Shown one piece after another: positions 25,804 to 32,412 of a DNA stretch of 43,153 bases. The DNA lies in the NCBI GenBank assembly GCA_035362935.1, contig DAOSEC010000017.1, positions 1 to 43,153 on the forward strand. Reading direction: 5' to 3'. Position 1 is the stretch's first letter; the number at the start of each line of letters is the position of its first letter. Under the pieces are notes generated by a model, which saw only the letters and a list, made by a program, of their open reading frames with translations, was not told the DNA's origin and searched no databases. Origin of the DNA: DAOSEC01 sp035362935. GTDB taxonomy: Bacteria > Bacillota_I > Bacilli_A > ML615J-28 > CAG-313. The position numbers and the translations under genes were made by a program.

Positions 25804-26104
25804 ATAAGTCACCTTTGTTTGTCTGTGTTTCTACCTTCATACCTTCTTGAAGTGGTGTGATACAGGTTCTTACATTAGGTATCCCATCAACTATCATATT
25901 GCACGATGCACAATTACCAATCGCACAGTAAAATCCTCTAGGTCTATGGAGATGTATACTTTCACTTAACTTTTTCACACCTAATGCGTGTAAGGCAGAA
26001 GCTATGGTATCTCCTTCTTGCCCCTCTACTAATTGATTATTGTAATAAAATTGTATAATCTTTTTTTCTTCAAAATGTAAAATGGGATGATCTTTTATTC
26101 GCAT
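25793..26104 (-). CDS. HcnA-like [2Fe-2S] ferredoxin subunit
   Basis: A 103-aa plant-type-fold Fe-S protein with ligands Cys60-x4-Cys65-x2-Cys68-x12-Cys81 (family Fer2_4). Such subunits are the small electron-transfer part of hydrogen cyanide synthase, sarcosine oxidase and D-hydroxyproline dehydrogenase complexes. It is the first gene of the operon, with a GAGGTGAAAAA ribosome site and a promoter at 26131-26159 carrying a cre-like site. Confidence 0.85.
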   Translation of the reverse strand: MRIKDHPILHFEEKKIIQFYYNNQLVEGQEGDTIASALHALGVKKLSESIHLHRPRGFYCAIGNCASCNMIVDGIPNVRTCITPLQEGMKVETQTNKGDLYVK

Positions 26105-26130
26105 TTTTTCACCTCGTTATGCCATTAGAT

Positions 26131-26159
26131 ATTATACCATAAAACGCTTTCACTTTAAA
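26131..26159 (-). promoter_or_regulatory. Promoter of the amine dehydrogenase-rocA operon
   Basis: On the minus strand TTTAAA (26154-26159) and TATAAT (26131-26136) are 17 bases apart, with TGG as an extended -10. A weak -35 with a strong -10 suits a regulated promoter. Confidence 0.7.
26139..26152 (-). promoter_or_regulatory. Candidate CcpA cre site
   Basis: TGAAAGCGTTTTAT on the minus strand fits the B. subtilis cre consensus TGWAARCGYTWNCW at all positions but one. It lies in the spacer between -35 and -10, where bound CcpA would block RNA polymerase. This predicts carbon catabolite repression of amino-acid catabolism. Confidence 0.6.
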
Positions 26160-26203
26160 GTCTAGATTTAATTTTTTTCAACTTTTAGACCTCAAAAAAA
26201 ATA

Positions 26204-26254
26204 AAAAATATTTTTACAAAAAGTATTGACAATGTAACATTGTTACGTTATAAT
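26204..26254 (+). promoter_or_regulatory. Very strong promoter with UP element and embedded palindromes, peptide array
   Basis: TTGACA (26226-26231) and TATAAT (26249-26254) are both perfect consensus with a 17-base spacer. The 22 bases just upstream (26204-26225) match the rrnB-type UP-element consensus at 13 of 14 defined positions. Two overlapping palindromes cover the -35 and spacer: ACAATGT-A-ACATTGT (26229-26243) and GTAAC-ATT-GTTAC (26234-26246). This looks like a very strong promoter held by a repressor. Confidence 0.8.
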
Positions 26255-26257
26255 ATG

Positions 26258-26312
26258 AGTGTATAAAACATTATTACACTTTTTAAAGGTTTTTACACAA
26301 TATTGTTACAAT
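26258..26312 (+). promoter_or_regulatory. Peptide-array leader with weak hairpin and second palindrome
   Basis: AGTGTA (26258-26263) and TACACT (26275-26280) can pair around an 11-nt loop and are followed by four T, a weak attenuator-like structure at the very start of the transcript. Further on, ATTGT-T-ACAAT (26302-26312) repeats words of the promoter palindrome and could be an auxiliary operator. Confidence 0.35.
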
Positions 26313-26349
26313 GTTTTTATCGATTATTTGATAAGAAGGAGTGAGTACA

Positions 26350-26475
26350 ATGAGAAAAACAAACAACATAGATAGCCAATTGAGAATGCAACATAGATTA
26401 ACCAACAAAATACAAAAGGAATTGATCTTAGTAAAGGCAAAATATCATCCATTTCTAGGTTCTTTATTATATTAA
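26350..26475 (+). CDS. Small basic protein 1 of the tandem array (41 aa), unknown function
   Basis: First of five tandem paralogues and the most divergent. It has a longer N-terminal part (residues 1-24, rich in Asn, Gln, Arg, Lys) and then the shared tail KAKYHPFLGSLLY. ATG is eight bases after an AAGGAG site. It has no signal peptide, no membrane-length hydrophobic run and no cysteine. No known family is recognised. The coding case rests on the ribosome site, the shared reading frame and tail with four neighbours, and largely synonymous codon differences in the tail. Confidence 0.8.
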   Translation: MRKTNNIDSQLRMQHRLTNKIQKELILVKAKYHPFLGSLLY

Positions 26476-26491
26476 CGAAAGGAGTCAAATC

Positions 26492-26599
26492 ATGAAGAAA
26501 ACCAATGAACAACAAATTATATTATCGGAATGTCAAAGAAAAGAAATCAACAAAGCGAAAGAAAAATACCATCCATTTTTCGGATCATTGTTATTTTAA
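26492..26599 (+). CDS. Small basic protein 2 of the tandem array (35 aa), unknown function
   Basis: 35 aa: an N-terminal MKKTN, a probable amphipathic helix around LSECQRKEINKAKEK (11-25) and the tail KYHPFFGSLLF. The single cysteine is Cys14. An AAAGGAGTCAAATC ribosome site lies in the 16-base gap after protein 1. It differs from protein 3 at only three residues. Strong positive charge and absence of a leader could fit a cytosolic regulatory peptide or a leaderless antimicrobial peptide; neither is shown. Confidence 0.85.
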   Translation: MKKTNEQQIILSECQRKEINKAKEKYHPFFGSLLF

Positions 26600-26615
26600 T
26601 GAAGGGAGTCAAACT

Positions 26616-26723
26616 ATGAAGAAAACCAATAAACAACAAACTATATTATCGGAATGTCAAAGAAAAGAAATCAACCAAGCAAAAGAAAAATACCATCCAT
26701 TTTTCGGATCATTATTATTTTAA
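26616..26723 (+). CDS. Small basic protein 3 of the tandem array (35 aa), unknown function
   Basis: 35 aa, 32 identical to protein 2 (changes E6K, I9T, K21Q). The ribosome site is GAAGGGAGTCAAACT in a 16-base gap. It has the same helix-like middle (LSECQRKEI) and the same KYHPFFGSLLF end. The tail differs at DNA level from protein 2 only at a synonymous TTG/TTA, in line with recent duplication. Confidence 0.85.
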   Translation: MKKTNKQQTILSECQRKEINQAKEKYHPFFGSLLF

Positions 26724-26739
26724 TGAAGGGAATCAAACT

Positions 26740-26847
26740 ATGAAAAGAAGAAATAATCAACAAATTAAATTATCAGAGTGTCAAAGAAAAGAAATTCAAA
26801 AAGCAAAAGAAAAATATCGTCCATTTTTTGGATCATTGTTATTTTAA
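26740..26847 (+). CDS. Small basic protein 4 of the tandem array (35 aa), unknown function
   Basis: 35 aa, about 29 identical to protein 2. It starts MKRRNN, keeps LSECQRKEI and ends KYRPFFGSLLF. His27 is replaced by Arg, so this histidine is not strictly required. The ribosome site GAAGGGAATCAAACT is slightly weaker than in its neighbours. Confidence 0.84.
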   Translation: MKRRNNQQIKLSECQRKEIQKAKEKYRPFFGSLLF

Positions 26848-26864
26848 TGAAAGGGGGAATTACG

Positions 26865-26975
26865 ATGAGAAGTCAAAAAAAGAATGATGTACTTCTTCTA
26901 TCTGTTGCCCAAAAAAGAGAGATTGAACAAGCGAAATCTAAGTATCACCCATTTCTTGGCTCACTAATATTTTAG
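26865..26975 (+). CDS. Small basic protein 5 of the tandem array (36 aa), unknown function
   Basis: 36 aa and clearly older than copies 2-4: MRSQKKNDV, then LLLSVAQKREIEQAKSK and KYHPFLGSLIF. The cysteine of copies 2-4 is Ala here. It has the strongest ribosome site of the array (AAAGGGGGAATTACG). The tail codons differ from the other copies mostly at synonymous positions, which supports selection on the protein. A strong terminator follows 7 bases after the stop. Confidence 0.84.
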   Translation: MRSQKKNDVLLLSVAQKREIEQAKSKYHPFLGSLIF

Positions 26976-26982
26976 AAGTACA

Positions 26983-27014
26983 AAAAAGACTGAAGTTGTC
27001 GCTTCAGTCTTTTT
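26983..27014. terminator. Bidirectional terminator between the peptide array and the MFS gene
   Basis: AAAAAGACTGAAG (26983-26995) pairs with CTTCAGTCTTTTT (27002-27014) around a 6-nt loop, with T-runs on both strands. It ends the peptide array and the convergent MFS gene. Confidence 0.88.
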
Positions 27015-27016
27015 GA

Positions 27017-28243
27017 TTATACGTCTCTATTGTATATTTTCTTAAATTCTTCTTTCATCCTGATTGGAATCAAGAAGACTGCTCCTAAGCTTACCGATGT
27101 AACTCCTAACAAAATCAATCGATAATCGATTGTACTATAGGTAGCAATGAAACCAATAATCAAACATCCTAATATTGTCCCTATATTCCATAGAAGCGTT
27201 TGAGTCGAGTTAATTCTTCCTCTCATGTGTGATGGAATGTATAATTGTGTAGCTGTCATTCGAATATTAAATGACGTTACTGATAAAAGTCCAACAATAA
27301 AACTAAACGCTATCATGACAGGATAAGGCATAAACAACATTGTTCCGCTCAATATTTCAACTGTAATATACACGCTAACAGCAATCAAAAACTTCTTACT
27401 TGCCGGGTACTTAAATGCATAGTGGATCACTCCACCAATCATTCTACCAATAGCTCCCGCAGAAATAATAAACGAAAAGTGTTGTAATGTAAGTGTTTCA
27501 CTATTCACAAAGTATGGCATACGAAGTAAATCTTGAGCAGCATACACGAAAGCGAACGCTGAAAAAAGGATTCCGATTCCTAAAATGCCTTTTTCAACTT
27601 TATAGTATTTAATTCCCTCTTTGATATCTTCTATAAACTGAAGTCTTGTAGTTTTCTTTGTGTTTAACTTTTCTTCTAAGTTAATACCAAGTTCAATGGT
27701 CGCTGTCACTAAAAACGTAATTGCATTGAATGACATTAGTATGGCAACACCAAACGTAAAGTTTTCAATAAAGTAAGCGGCAATCGGTGCCATTATCGCA
27801 GCCGAAATAGGCCAGATTAAACTTGAAATCGAATACGCTTTGGAATGGTTGCCTTCTGAAATAACCTCTGGAAACAAACTCATAAATGCAGTTTGGTAAA
27901 GAGTATCTAGGATTGCAAACACAGAGCCTACTATTGTAAACACCAGAACATTAAAGTATCCTTGGAAAAGTACTAGGGCAATGATGCTAAACAATATTGC
28001 ATAGATATAGTCGATTGTAACAATAATTTTCTTTCTAGAGTTTCGATCGACAAAAGGACCAACTAAAAAGTTGGTAATTACCCTAGGTATGATGTTTGCT
28101 ATCGTGAATATAGCTAGGTTTAACGGTGATTTGGTTTCGGTATAAATTAAAATACCAAACCCAATTCCTGCTGAAGCACTCCCTAATGCTGATATAAAGG
28201 ATCCAATAGCTACGATTGAAAAATTTTTTGTCCAGAGCTTCAT
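27017..28243 (-). CDS. MFS transporter (MFS_3/efflux type)
   Basis: A 408-aa major facilitator protein with about 12 membrane segments. The loop between segments 2 and 3 (GPFVDRNSRKKI) is the family A-motif. It is most like drug or small-molecule exporters of the macrolide-efflux/enterobactin-exporter branch; the substrate is unknown. It has its own promoter (28276-28304) and shares a terminator with the convergent peptide array. A link to the peptides is possible but not shown, since the genes are not co-transcribed. Confidence 0.88.
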   Translation of the reverse strand: MKLWTKNFSIVAIGSFISALGSASAGIGFGILIYTETKSPLNLAIFTIANIIPRVITNFLVGPFVDRNSRKKIIVTIDYIYAILFSIIALVLFQGYFNVLVFTIVGSVFAILDTLYQTAFMSLFPEVISEGNHSKAYSISSLIWPISAAIMAPIAAYFIENFTFGVAILMSFNAITFLVTATIELGINLEEKLNTKKTTRLQFIEDIKEGIKYYKVEKGILGIGILFSAFAFVYAAQDLLRMPYFVNSETLTLQHFSFIISAGAIGRMIGGVIHYAFKYPASKKFLIAVSVYITVEILSGTMLFMPYPVMIAFSFIVGLLSVTSFNIRMTATQLYIPSHMRGRINSTQTLLWNIGTILGCLIIGFIATYSTIDYRLILLGVTSVSLGAVFLIPIRMKEEFKKIYNRDV

Positions 28244-28275
28244 ATGTCCTCACTTTATCTATTTTACCATAGGAG

Positions 28276-28304
28276 ATTATAACACAGGGGATTTCAAAAG
28301 TCAA
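28276..28304 (-). promoter_or_regulatory. Promoter of the MFS gene
   Basis: On the minus strand TTGACT (28299-28304) and TATAAT (28276-28281) are 17 bases apart, about 32 bases upstream of the start codon. Confidence 0.75.
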
Positions 28305-28325
28305 TTTTATATAGACCTGTATATT

Positions 28326-28356
28326 AATAAAAATCCACCAAAGCTTTGATGGATTT
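28326..28356 (-). terminator. Terminator of the small GNAT gene
   Basis: On the minus strand AAATCCATCAA pairs with TTGGTGGATTT (one G-U pair) and continues into a T-rich run (TTTTTATT). It lies 10 bases after the stop codon. Confidence 0.75.
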
Positions 28357-28365
28357 CAGTTCTTG

Positions 28366-28641
28366 TTATTTTGCAATTATATCGTGATATTCCTCATTGC
28401 GATTTAATTCAGCAACGGCGTAACTACATATTGGTATTATTTTTTTGTTTGTAAGGCGAGCAAATTCCACCATTTTTGCAACTAATTTGGAAGCAATTTT
28501 TTGTCCTCTTAAGTCAACCGATACATAAGTGTGATCTATGATATAGTTTCCAAATTCGTCTAGCAAATATGTTATTTTTGCTAAATTATTCGTCTCGCTT
28601 TCACCAACATAAAACATTTGATTCCCTTGTTTGATTTCCAT
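28366..28641 (-). CDS. Small GNAT-family N-acetyltransferase (YjdJ-like)
   Basis: A 91-aa acetyl-CoA-binding protein of the short YjdJ/GNAT_2 group. It has HTYVSVDLRGQKIASKLV, where the RGQKIA loop binds the acetyl-CoA pyrophosphate, and IIPICSYAV near the C-terminus. Members are compact and their substrates are unknown. ATG at 28641 has AGAGGTGAT upstream; the longer frame to 28689 has no support. Confidence 0.85.
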   Translation of the reverse strand: MEIKQGNQMFYVGESETNNLAKITYLLDEFGNYIIDHTYVSVDLRGQKIASKLVAKMVEFARLTNKKIIPICSYAVAELNRNEEYHDIIAK

Positions 28642-28772
28642 TCTATCACCTCTTTTCTTCATTATATATAAATAAGGACAATAAGACAATCATTTTGCAA
28701 TTCTTTGAAACATTATTATCCTAAAGTTGGTTCAACATATGATATAATTAATTAAAAGAATAAGGAGGCACT

Positions 28773-29684
28773 ATGAAACTAATTATTAATCGGAGTACTG
28801 ATCCATACTTTAATCTTGCTTTTGAAGAATACTTATTAAAGGAAATAAGATCAACCGAAGACTTCCTTATATTATATCGTAATAGACCATCTATCATTGT
28901 TGGAAGAAATCAAAACCCGTTCGAGGAAATCAATCAAACTTTTCTAAACTCAAATAGTCTACCGATTGTTAGAAGAATATCCGGAGGTGGAACAGTATAT
29001 CATGATTTAGGCAATTTAAACTACTCATTCATTACAAGCGATCTCAAAGATAGTATAAGCAATTATAAGAAGTTTACCAAACCGATTATAGATTTCTTGC
29101 ATGAACTGAACGTTCCAGCTACCTTTCATGGAAAAAGTGATATCTTAGTACATGGATTAAAGATATCAGGTAACGCTCAAAGTTATTATAGCAATCGAAT
29201 GCTTCATCATGGGACTATGTTGTTTGATTCCAATTTAGATCAAATCTATGAATTATTACATACCAACAATATAAAAGCTGAGTCCAAAAGCATTCGTTCA
29301 AACAAAAGTAAGGTTGCAAACATCAAATCATTCCTTCCTAATTCCATGACAATTGATTTGTTTGAAGATTCCCTAATAACATTTATCAAACGAGAGTTTG
29401 AATATGTTTCGACTGAGATACCTATTGATGAGCATGATATGAAACGAATCATTGATCTTAGCACATCCAAATATCAGTCATGGAGTTGGAATTTTGGCGA
29501 AACACCTGAGTTTATCATCCATCACAACATCGAGTATCAAGGTGTTTTATATGTGATACACTTAAGAATCAAACACGGATTAATGCACATTAAAAACATT
29601 GAACCAACGAACAACAAGTTTCTAGAAATGATAATTAAGTCCTTTGAAAATAAGGAATATAGTCCAATTCTATTCAAGGAATAA
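28773..29684 (+). CDS. lplA: Lipoate--protein ligase
   Basis: Attaches lipoate (via lipoyl-AMP) to the E2 lipoyl domain. This 303-aa protein has the signature RRISGGGTVYHD (67-78), the catalytic Lys130 in GLKISGNAQ and the C-terminal accessory domain (about 230-303) of the two-domain LplA type that uses free lipoate. It is convergent with the pyruvate dehydrogenase operon whose E2 it would modify. A TATAAT lies just upstream and an AAGGAGG ribosome site precedes the ATG. Lipoate is therefore probably scavenged; no lipA or lipB is in the window. Confidence 0.94.
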   Translation: MKLIINRSTDPYFNLAFEEYLLKEIRSTEDFLILYRNRPSIIVGRNQNPFEEINQTFLNSNSLPIVRRISGGGTVYHDLGNLNYSFITSDLKDSISNYKKFTKPIIDFLHELNVPATFHGKSDILVHGLKISGNAQSYYSNRMLHHGTMLFDSNLDQIYELLHTNNIKAESKSIRSNKSKVANIKSFLPNSMTIDLFEDSLITFIKREFEYVSTEIPIDEHDMKRIIDLSTSKYQSWSWNFGETPEFIIHHNIEYQGVLYVIHLRIKHGLMHIKNIEPTNNKFLEMIIKSFENKEYSPILFKE

Positions 29685-29691
29685 GGAAAAA

Positions 29692-29719
29692 CCCCAGTTT
29701 CATACTGGGGTCTTTTTTA
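29692..29719. terminator. Terminator between lplA and lpdA
   Basis: ACCCCAGT (29692-29699) pairs with ACTGGGGT (29705-29712) around a 5-nt loop. A T-run follows on the plus strand and five T on the minus strand, so it serves both convergent genes. Confidence 0.88.
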
Positions 29720-31093
29720 AATATGAATGGCCTTATCAATTGCTCCGTGAGCAGCTTCCATAACGATTTCAGAAAGAGTAGGATGAGGATGTATAGCTTT
29801 TGCTAATTCATAAACAGTTCCTTCTAATTCCATGGTTGTAACTGCCTCTGCAATCATATCCGTCGCATTCACTGCTAAAATATGCATGCCGATGACTTCA
29901 CCATATTGCTTATCAACGATGATTTTAATAAACCCTTCGCTTTCCCCTTCTGCCAACGCTTTTCCATTGGCTGAAAGAGGAAACTTGCTTGTTTTATATT
30001 TGATTCCTTTTTCTTTTGCTTCTTTTTCGGTTACACCAACAGAAGCAATCTCAGGAAAACCATACACACATGCAGGGATTCGTTTATAATCCAAATCACT
30101 TGCTTTACCTAAAATGTTTTCAACTGCTATGATTCCTTCTGCAGATGCAACGTGAGCTAACATAAACTTACCGTTCACATCACCAATCGCATATACATGT
30201 GGAACCGAGGTTTCCATTTTATCATTTGTATCGATTCCTTGTTTTCCAATGTTTAAGTTTAATTTCTCTAACCCATTTGTATTCGGTTTCGTTCCAACAC
30301 TCATTAGGATTTTATCTCCTGTGATTTGAATGGAATTACCATCTAATTCATAGACTACCACATTGTCTTTAACGGCTTTTACCGTAGCGTTGGTGTAAAT
30401 TTTAACTTTTTCACGCGCAAGTATCTTTAAATATGCGTTTCGAATCTCATCATCAATTGCTAATAAAATATTACTAGCACGTTCAATAATGGTTACTTCT
30501 GTACCTAAAGCAGCATAAAGAGTAGCAAACTCAACACCAATTACACCACCACCAACGATGACTAGTCGACTAGGAACGCTGTCAAGAGCAAGAATTTCTT
30601 TACTTGTAACAACGATTCCTTTTTCATAACTTTCCTTAACGCCTTCAATTGGTGGGATAATTGGTGTTGCTCCTGTTGCAATTATCAAATCTTTGGTTTG
30701 GATCGTTTCTTCGCCAACCTTAATTGTATGTGGATCTATCACGGTCGCAAAGCCTTTAATGGTTTCTACGCCATTTCGATCGAGGAGCATTTTCACGCCA
30801 CCGGTGAGTCGTTTCACAATTCCATCCTTTCGTTTGAGCATTGCCGGCCAATCAATAGTGATTGAATTTTTATCTTTTACTTTAATGCCATACTCTTCAG
30901 CATGCATAAATTGACGATATACCTTAGCACTTTTCAAAAGTGCTTTGGTTGGAATACAACCCCAGTTTAAACAAACCCCGCCAATATCTTGCTTTTCAAT
31001 GAGTGCAACTTTAGCTCCCATTTGTCTTGCTTTGATTGCTGCTACATAACCACCAGGTCCTGCACCAATAATCACAATATCAAATTGTTTCAT
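29717..31093 (-). CDS. lpdA: Dihydrolipoyl dehydrogenase (E3)
   Basis: Reoxidises the dihydrolipoyl arm of E2 and passes electrons to NAD+. This 458-aa flavoprotein has FAD loop GAGPGGY (10-16), redox-active Cys41/Cys46 (CLNWGC), the NAD loop GGGVIGVE and the active-site His437/Glu442 in HPHPTLSE. It carries no N-terminal lipoyl domain, unlike some Mollicutes E3 proteins. It is the last gene of the pyruvate dehydrogenase operon, 13 bases after E2. Confidence 0.95.
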   Translation of the reverse strand: MKQFDIVIIGAGPGGYVAAIKARQMGAKVALIEKQDIGGVCLNWGCIPTKALLKSAKVYRQFMHAEEYGIKVKDKNSITIDWPAMLKRKDGIVKRLTGGVKMLLDRNGVETIKGFATVIDPHTIKVGEETIQTKDLIIATGATPIIPPIEGVKESYEKGIVVTSKEILALDSVPSRLVIVGGGVIGVEFATLYAALGTEVTIIERASNILLAIDDEIRNAYLKILAREKVKIYTNATVKAVKDNVVVYELDGNSIQITGDKILMSVGTKPNTNGLEKLNLNIGKQGIDTNDKMETSVPHVYAIGDVNGKFMLAHVASAEGIIAVENILGKASDLDYKRIPACVYGFPEIASVGVTEKEAKEKGIKYKTSKFPLSANGKALAEGESEGFIKIIVDKQYGEVIGMHILAVNATDMIAEAVTTMELEGTVYELAKAIHPHPTLSEIVMEAAHGAIDKAIHI

Positions 31094-31106
31094 AAATACC
31101 CACTTC

Positions 31107-32399
31107 CTAACTTAATAAAAGCAACATTGGGTTTGTTAAGTATTCCTTAACACGCATCATAAATCGACCAGCATCTCCACCATCGATGATTCTATGATCT
31201 ATGGATAAAGATAGTGGCATAATATCTGCAATGACAATTTCATTGTTTCGAACAATTGGTTTTTTCGCAATCATTCCTACCCCTAATATTGCTACTTCAG
31301 GATGTTTTATGACAGGTGCTCCAAATGTTGACCCAAATATACCATAGTTTGTAATCGTAAATGTTCCATTTTGAAGTTTATCAAGCTGGATTGTTCGATT
31401 GTTTGCTTCTTCTGATAAAACTTGTAGTTCTTTCGCAACGTCTATGATACTCTTTCGATCTGCATGCTTGATATTAGGAACGATCAAACCATCCGGAGTA
31501 TCAACCGCTAAACCGATGTTATAGAAGTGTTTGTATATAATTTCTTCTTTTTCGTGATCAAAACTAGAATTAAACACAGGATAGTCTTTTAACGCAAGAA
31601 CAACAGCCTTAATGATAAAAGGCATATAAGTTAATTTGACACCTTTGCTTAGAGCTAATTCTTTTTGTTCTGTTCTAAAGTTTACTAGATTTGTAACATC
31701 AAGTTCATCCATAACAGTGGTATGTGGAATCACAGATTTTGAAATCACCATATTTTTTACAATTGTCTTTCGAATCTTTGTAATTGGAACTCTAGTAACA
31801 TCGGCACTTGTTGTTTCAGGCATTTTAAAACTGATTGGTTTAGATACAATAGGTTCTTCTTTAGCAATTGATTGCTTTGATGTTGATTCTTTTATCTTAT
31901 AAATATCTTCTTTTGTAACACGGCCCATTTCGCCTGTTCCAGTTACTTTATTGATATCAACACCAAGGTCCTTCGCAAGTTGTCTAGCAACTGGTGTTGC
32001 CAATACTCTTTTTGTAGGAACGTCAGCTTTTTGATAACTTTCGGTACTGCTTTCAATGACTTCAGATGATACTTCAATTTGGCCAACCACTCCTGCAGAA
32101 TTTTCTTCACCTTCTTGGATTGGTTTTGCTTCGGCTGTGTCTTTCTTAGCTGGTTGCGCACTTGATCCATCATCTATCAATGCTAGTGTATTTCCAACGT
32201 GAATGGTATCACCAACAGCACCACCTAGTTTTTTAATAACTCCTGAAACAGGAGATGGAATTTCTGCATTAACTTTATCTGTTTCAATGAGACACAATGT
32301 ATCTCCTTCTTTAACTTTGTCTCCAACTTGGAACATCCATTTAAGAATTTGTCCCTCGTGAATACCTTCGCCGATATCGGCAAATTTAAAATCATACAT
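31107..32399 (-). CDS. pdhC: Dihydrolipoamide acetyltransferase (E2) of pyruvate dehydrogenase
   Basis: Core of the complex; it moves the acetyl group to CoA. The 430-aa protein has a single lipoyl domain (1-75, lipoyl Lys42 in IETDKVN) and a long Ala/Glu/Ser-rich linker. The E1/E3-binding domain follows (about 132-170, ATPVARQLAKDLGVD), then the catalytic domain with His402 and Asp406 in HRIIDGG. Its ribosome site is AGGAGGTATCATAC. Branched-chain E2 proteins look alike, but the adjacent lplA, lipid synthesis genes and PdhA-like E1 favour pyruvate. Confidence 0.94.
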   Translation of the reverse strand: MYDFKFADIGEGIHEGQILKWMFQVGDKVKEGDTLCLIETDKVNAEIPSPVSGVIKKLGGAVGDTIHVGNTLALIDDGSSAQPAKKDTAEAKPIQEGEENSAGVVGQIEVSSEVIESSTESYQKADVPTKRVLATPVARQLAKDLGVDINKVTGTGEMGRVTKEDIYKIKESTSKQSIAKEEPIVSKPISFKMPETTSADVTRVPITKIRKTIVKNMVISKSVIPHTTVMDELDVTNLVNFRTEQKELALSKGVKLTYMPFIIKAVVLALKDYPVFNSSFDHEKEEIIYKHFYNIGLAVDTPDGLIVPNIKHADRKSIIDVAKELQVLSEEANNRTIQLDKLQNGTFTITNYGIFGSTFGAPVIKHPEVAILGVGMIAKKPIVRNNEIVIADIMPLSLSIDHRIIDGGDAGRFMMRVKEYLTNPMLLLLS

Positions 32400-32412
32400 G
32401 TATGATACCTCC

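Larger units (their letters stand above)
26492..26847 (+). repeat. Three near-identical 124-bp gene-plus-ribosome-site units
   Basis: The starts of proteins 2, 3 and 4 are exactly 124 bases apart (26492, 26616, 26740); protein 5 follows at 125. Each unit is one 108-base gene with a 16-base gap carrying its own ribosome site. This is the mark of recent tandem duplication of a translation unit. Confidence 0.9.

Noticed and set aside
26324..26515. 63-codon minus-strand frame across the first peptide genes
   Set aside because: It is the complement of the peptide genes, has no suitable ribosome site and runs against the strong plus-strand promoter.
26505..26723. Longer frame (72 codons) containing peptide 3
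   Set aside because: Its first half overlaps peptide 2 in another frame; the internal ATG at 26616 has the ribosome site and matches the other copies.
26350..26975. Tandem 124-bp repeats as a CRISPR-like or satellite array
   Set aside because: The units are open frames with ribosome sites and mostly synonymous differences in the tail between distant copies; there are no short identical repeats with unique spacers and no cas genes.
26778..26975. Longer frame (65 codons) containing peptide 5
   Set aside because: The extra N-terminal part is an out-of-frame reading of peptide 4; ATG at 26865 has a clear GGGGG site.
28083..28304. Minus-strand frame at the start of the MFS gene, as a possible frameshifted N-terminus
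   Set aside because: The MFS gene is full length with its own start and promoter; this frame overlaps the promoter.
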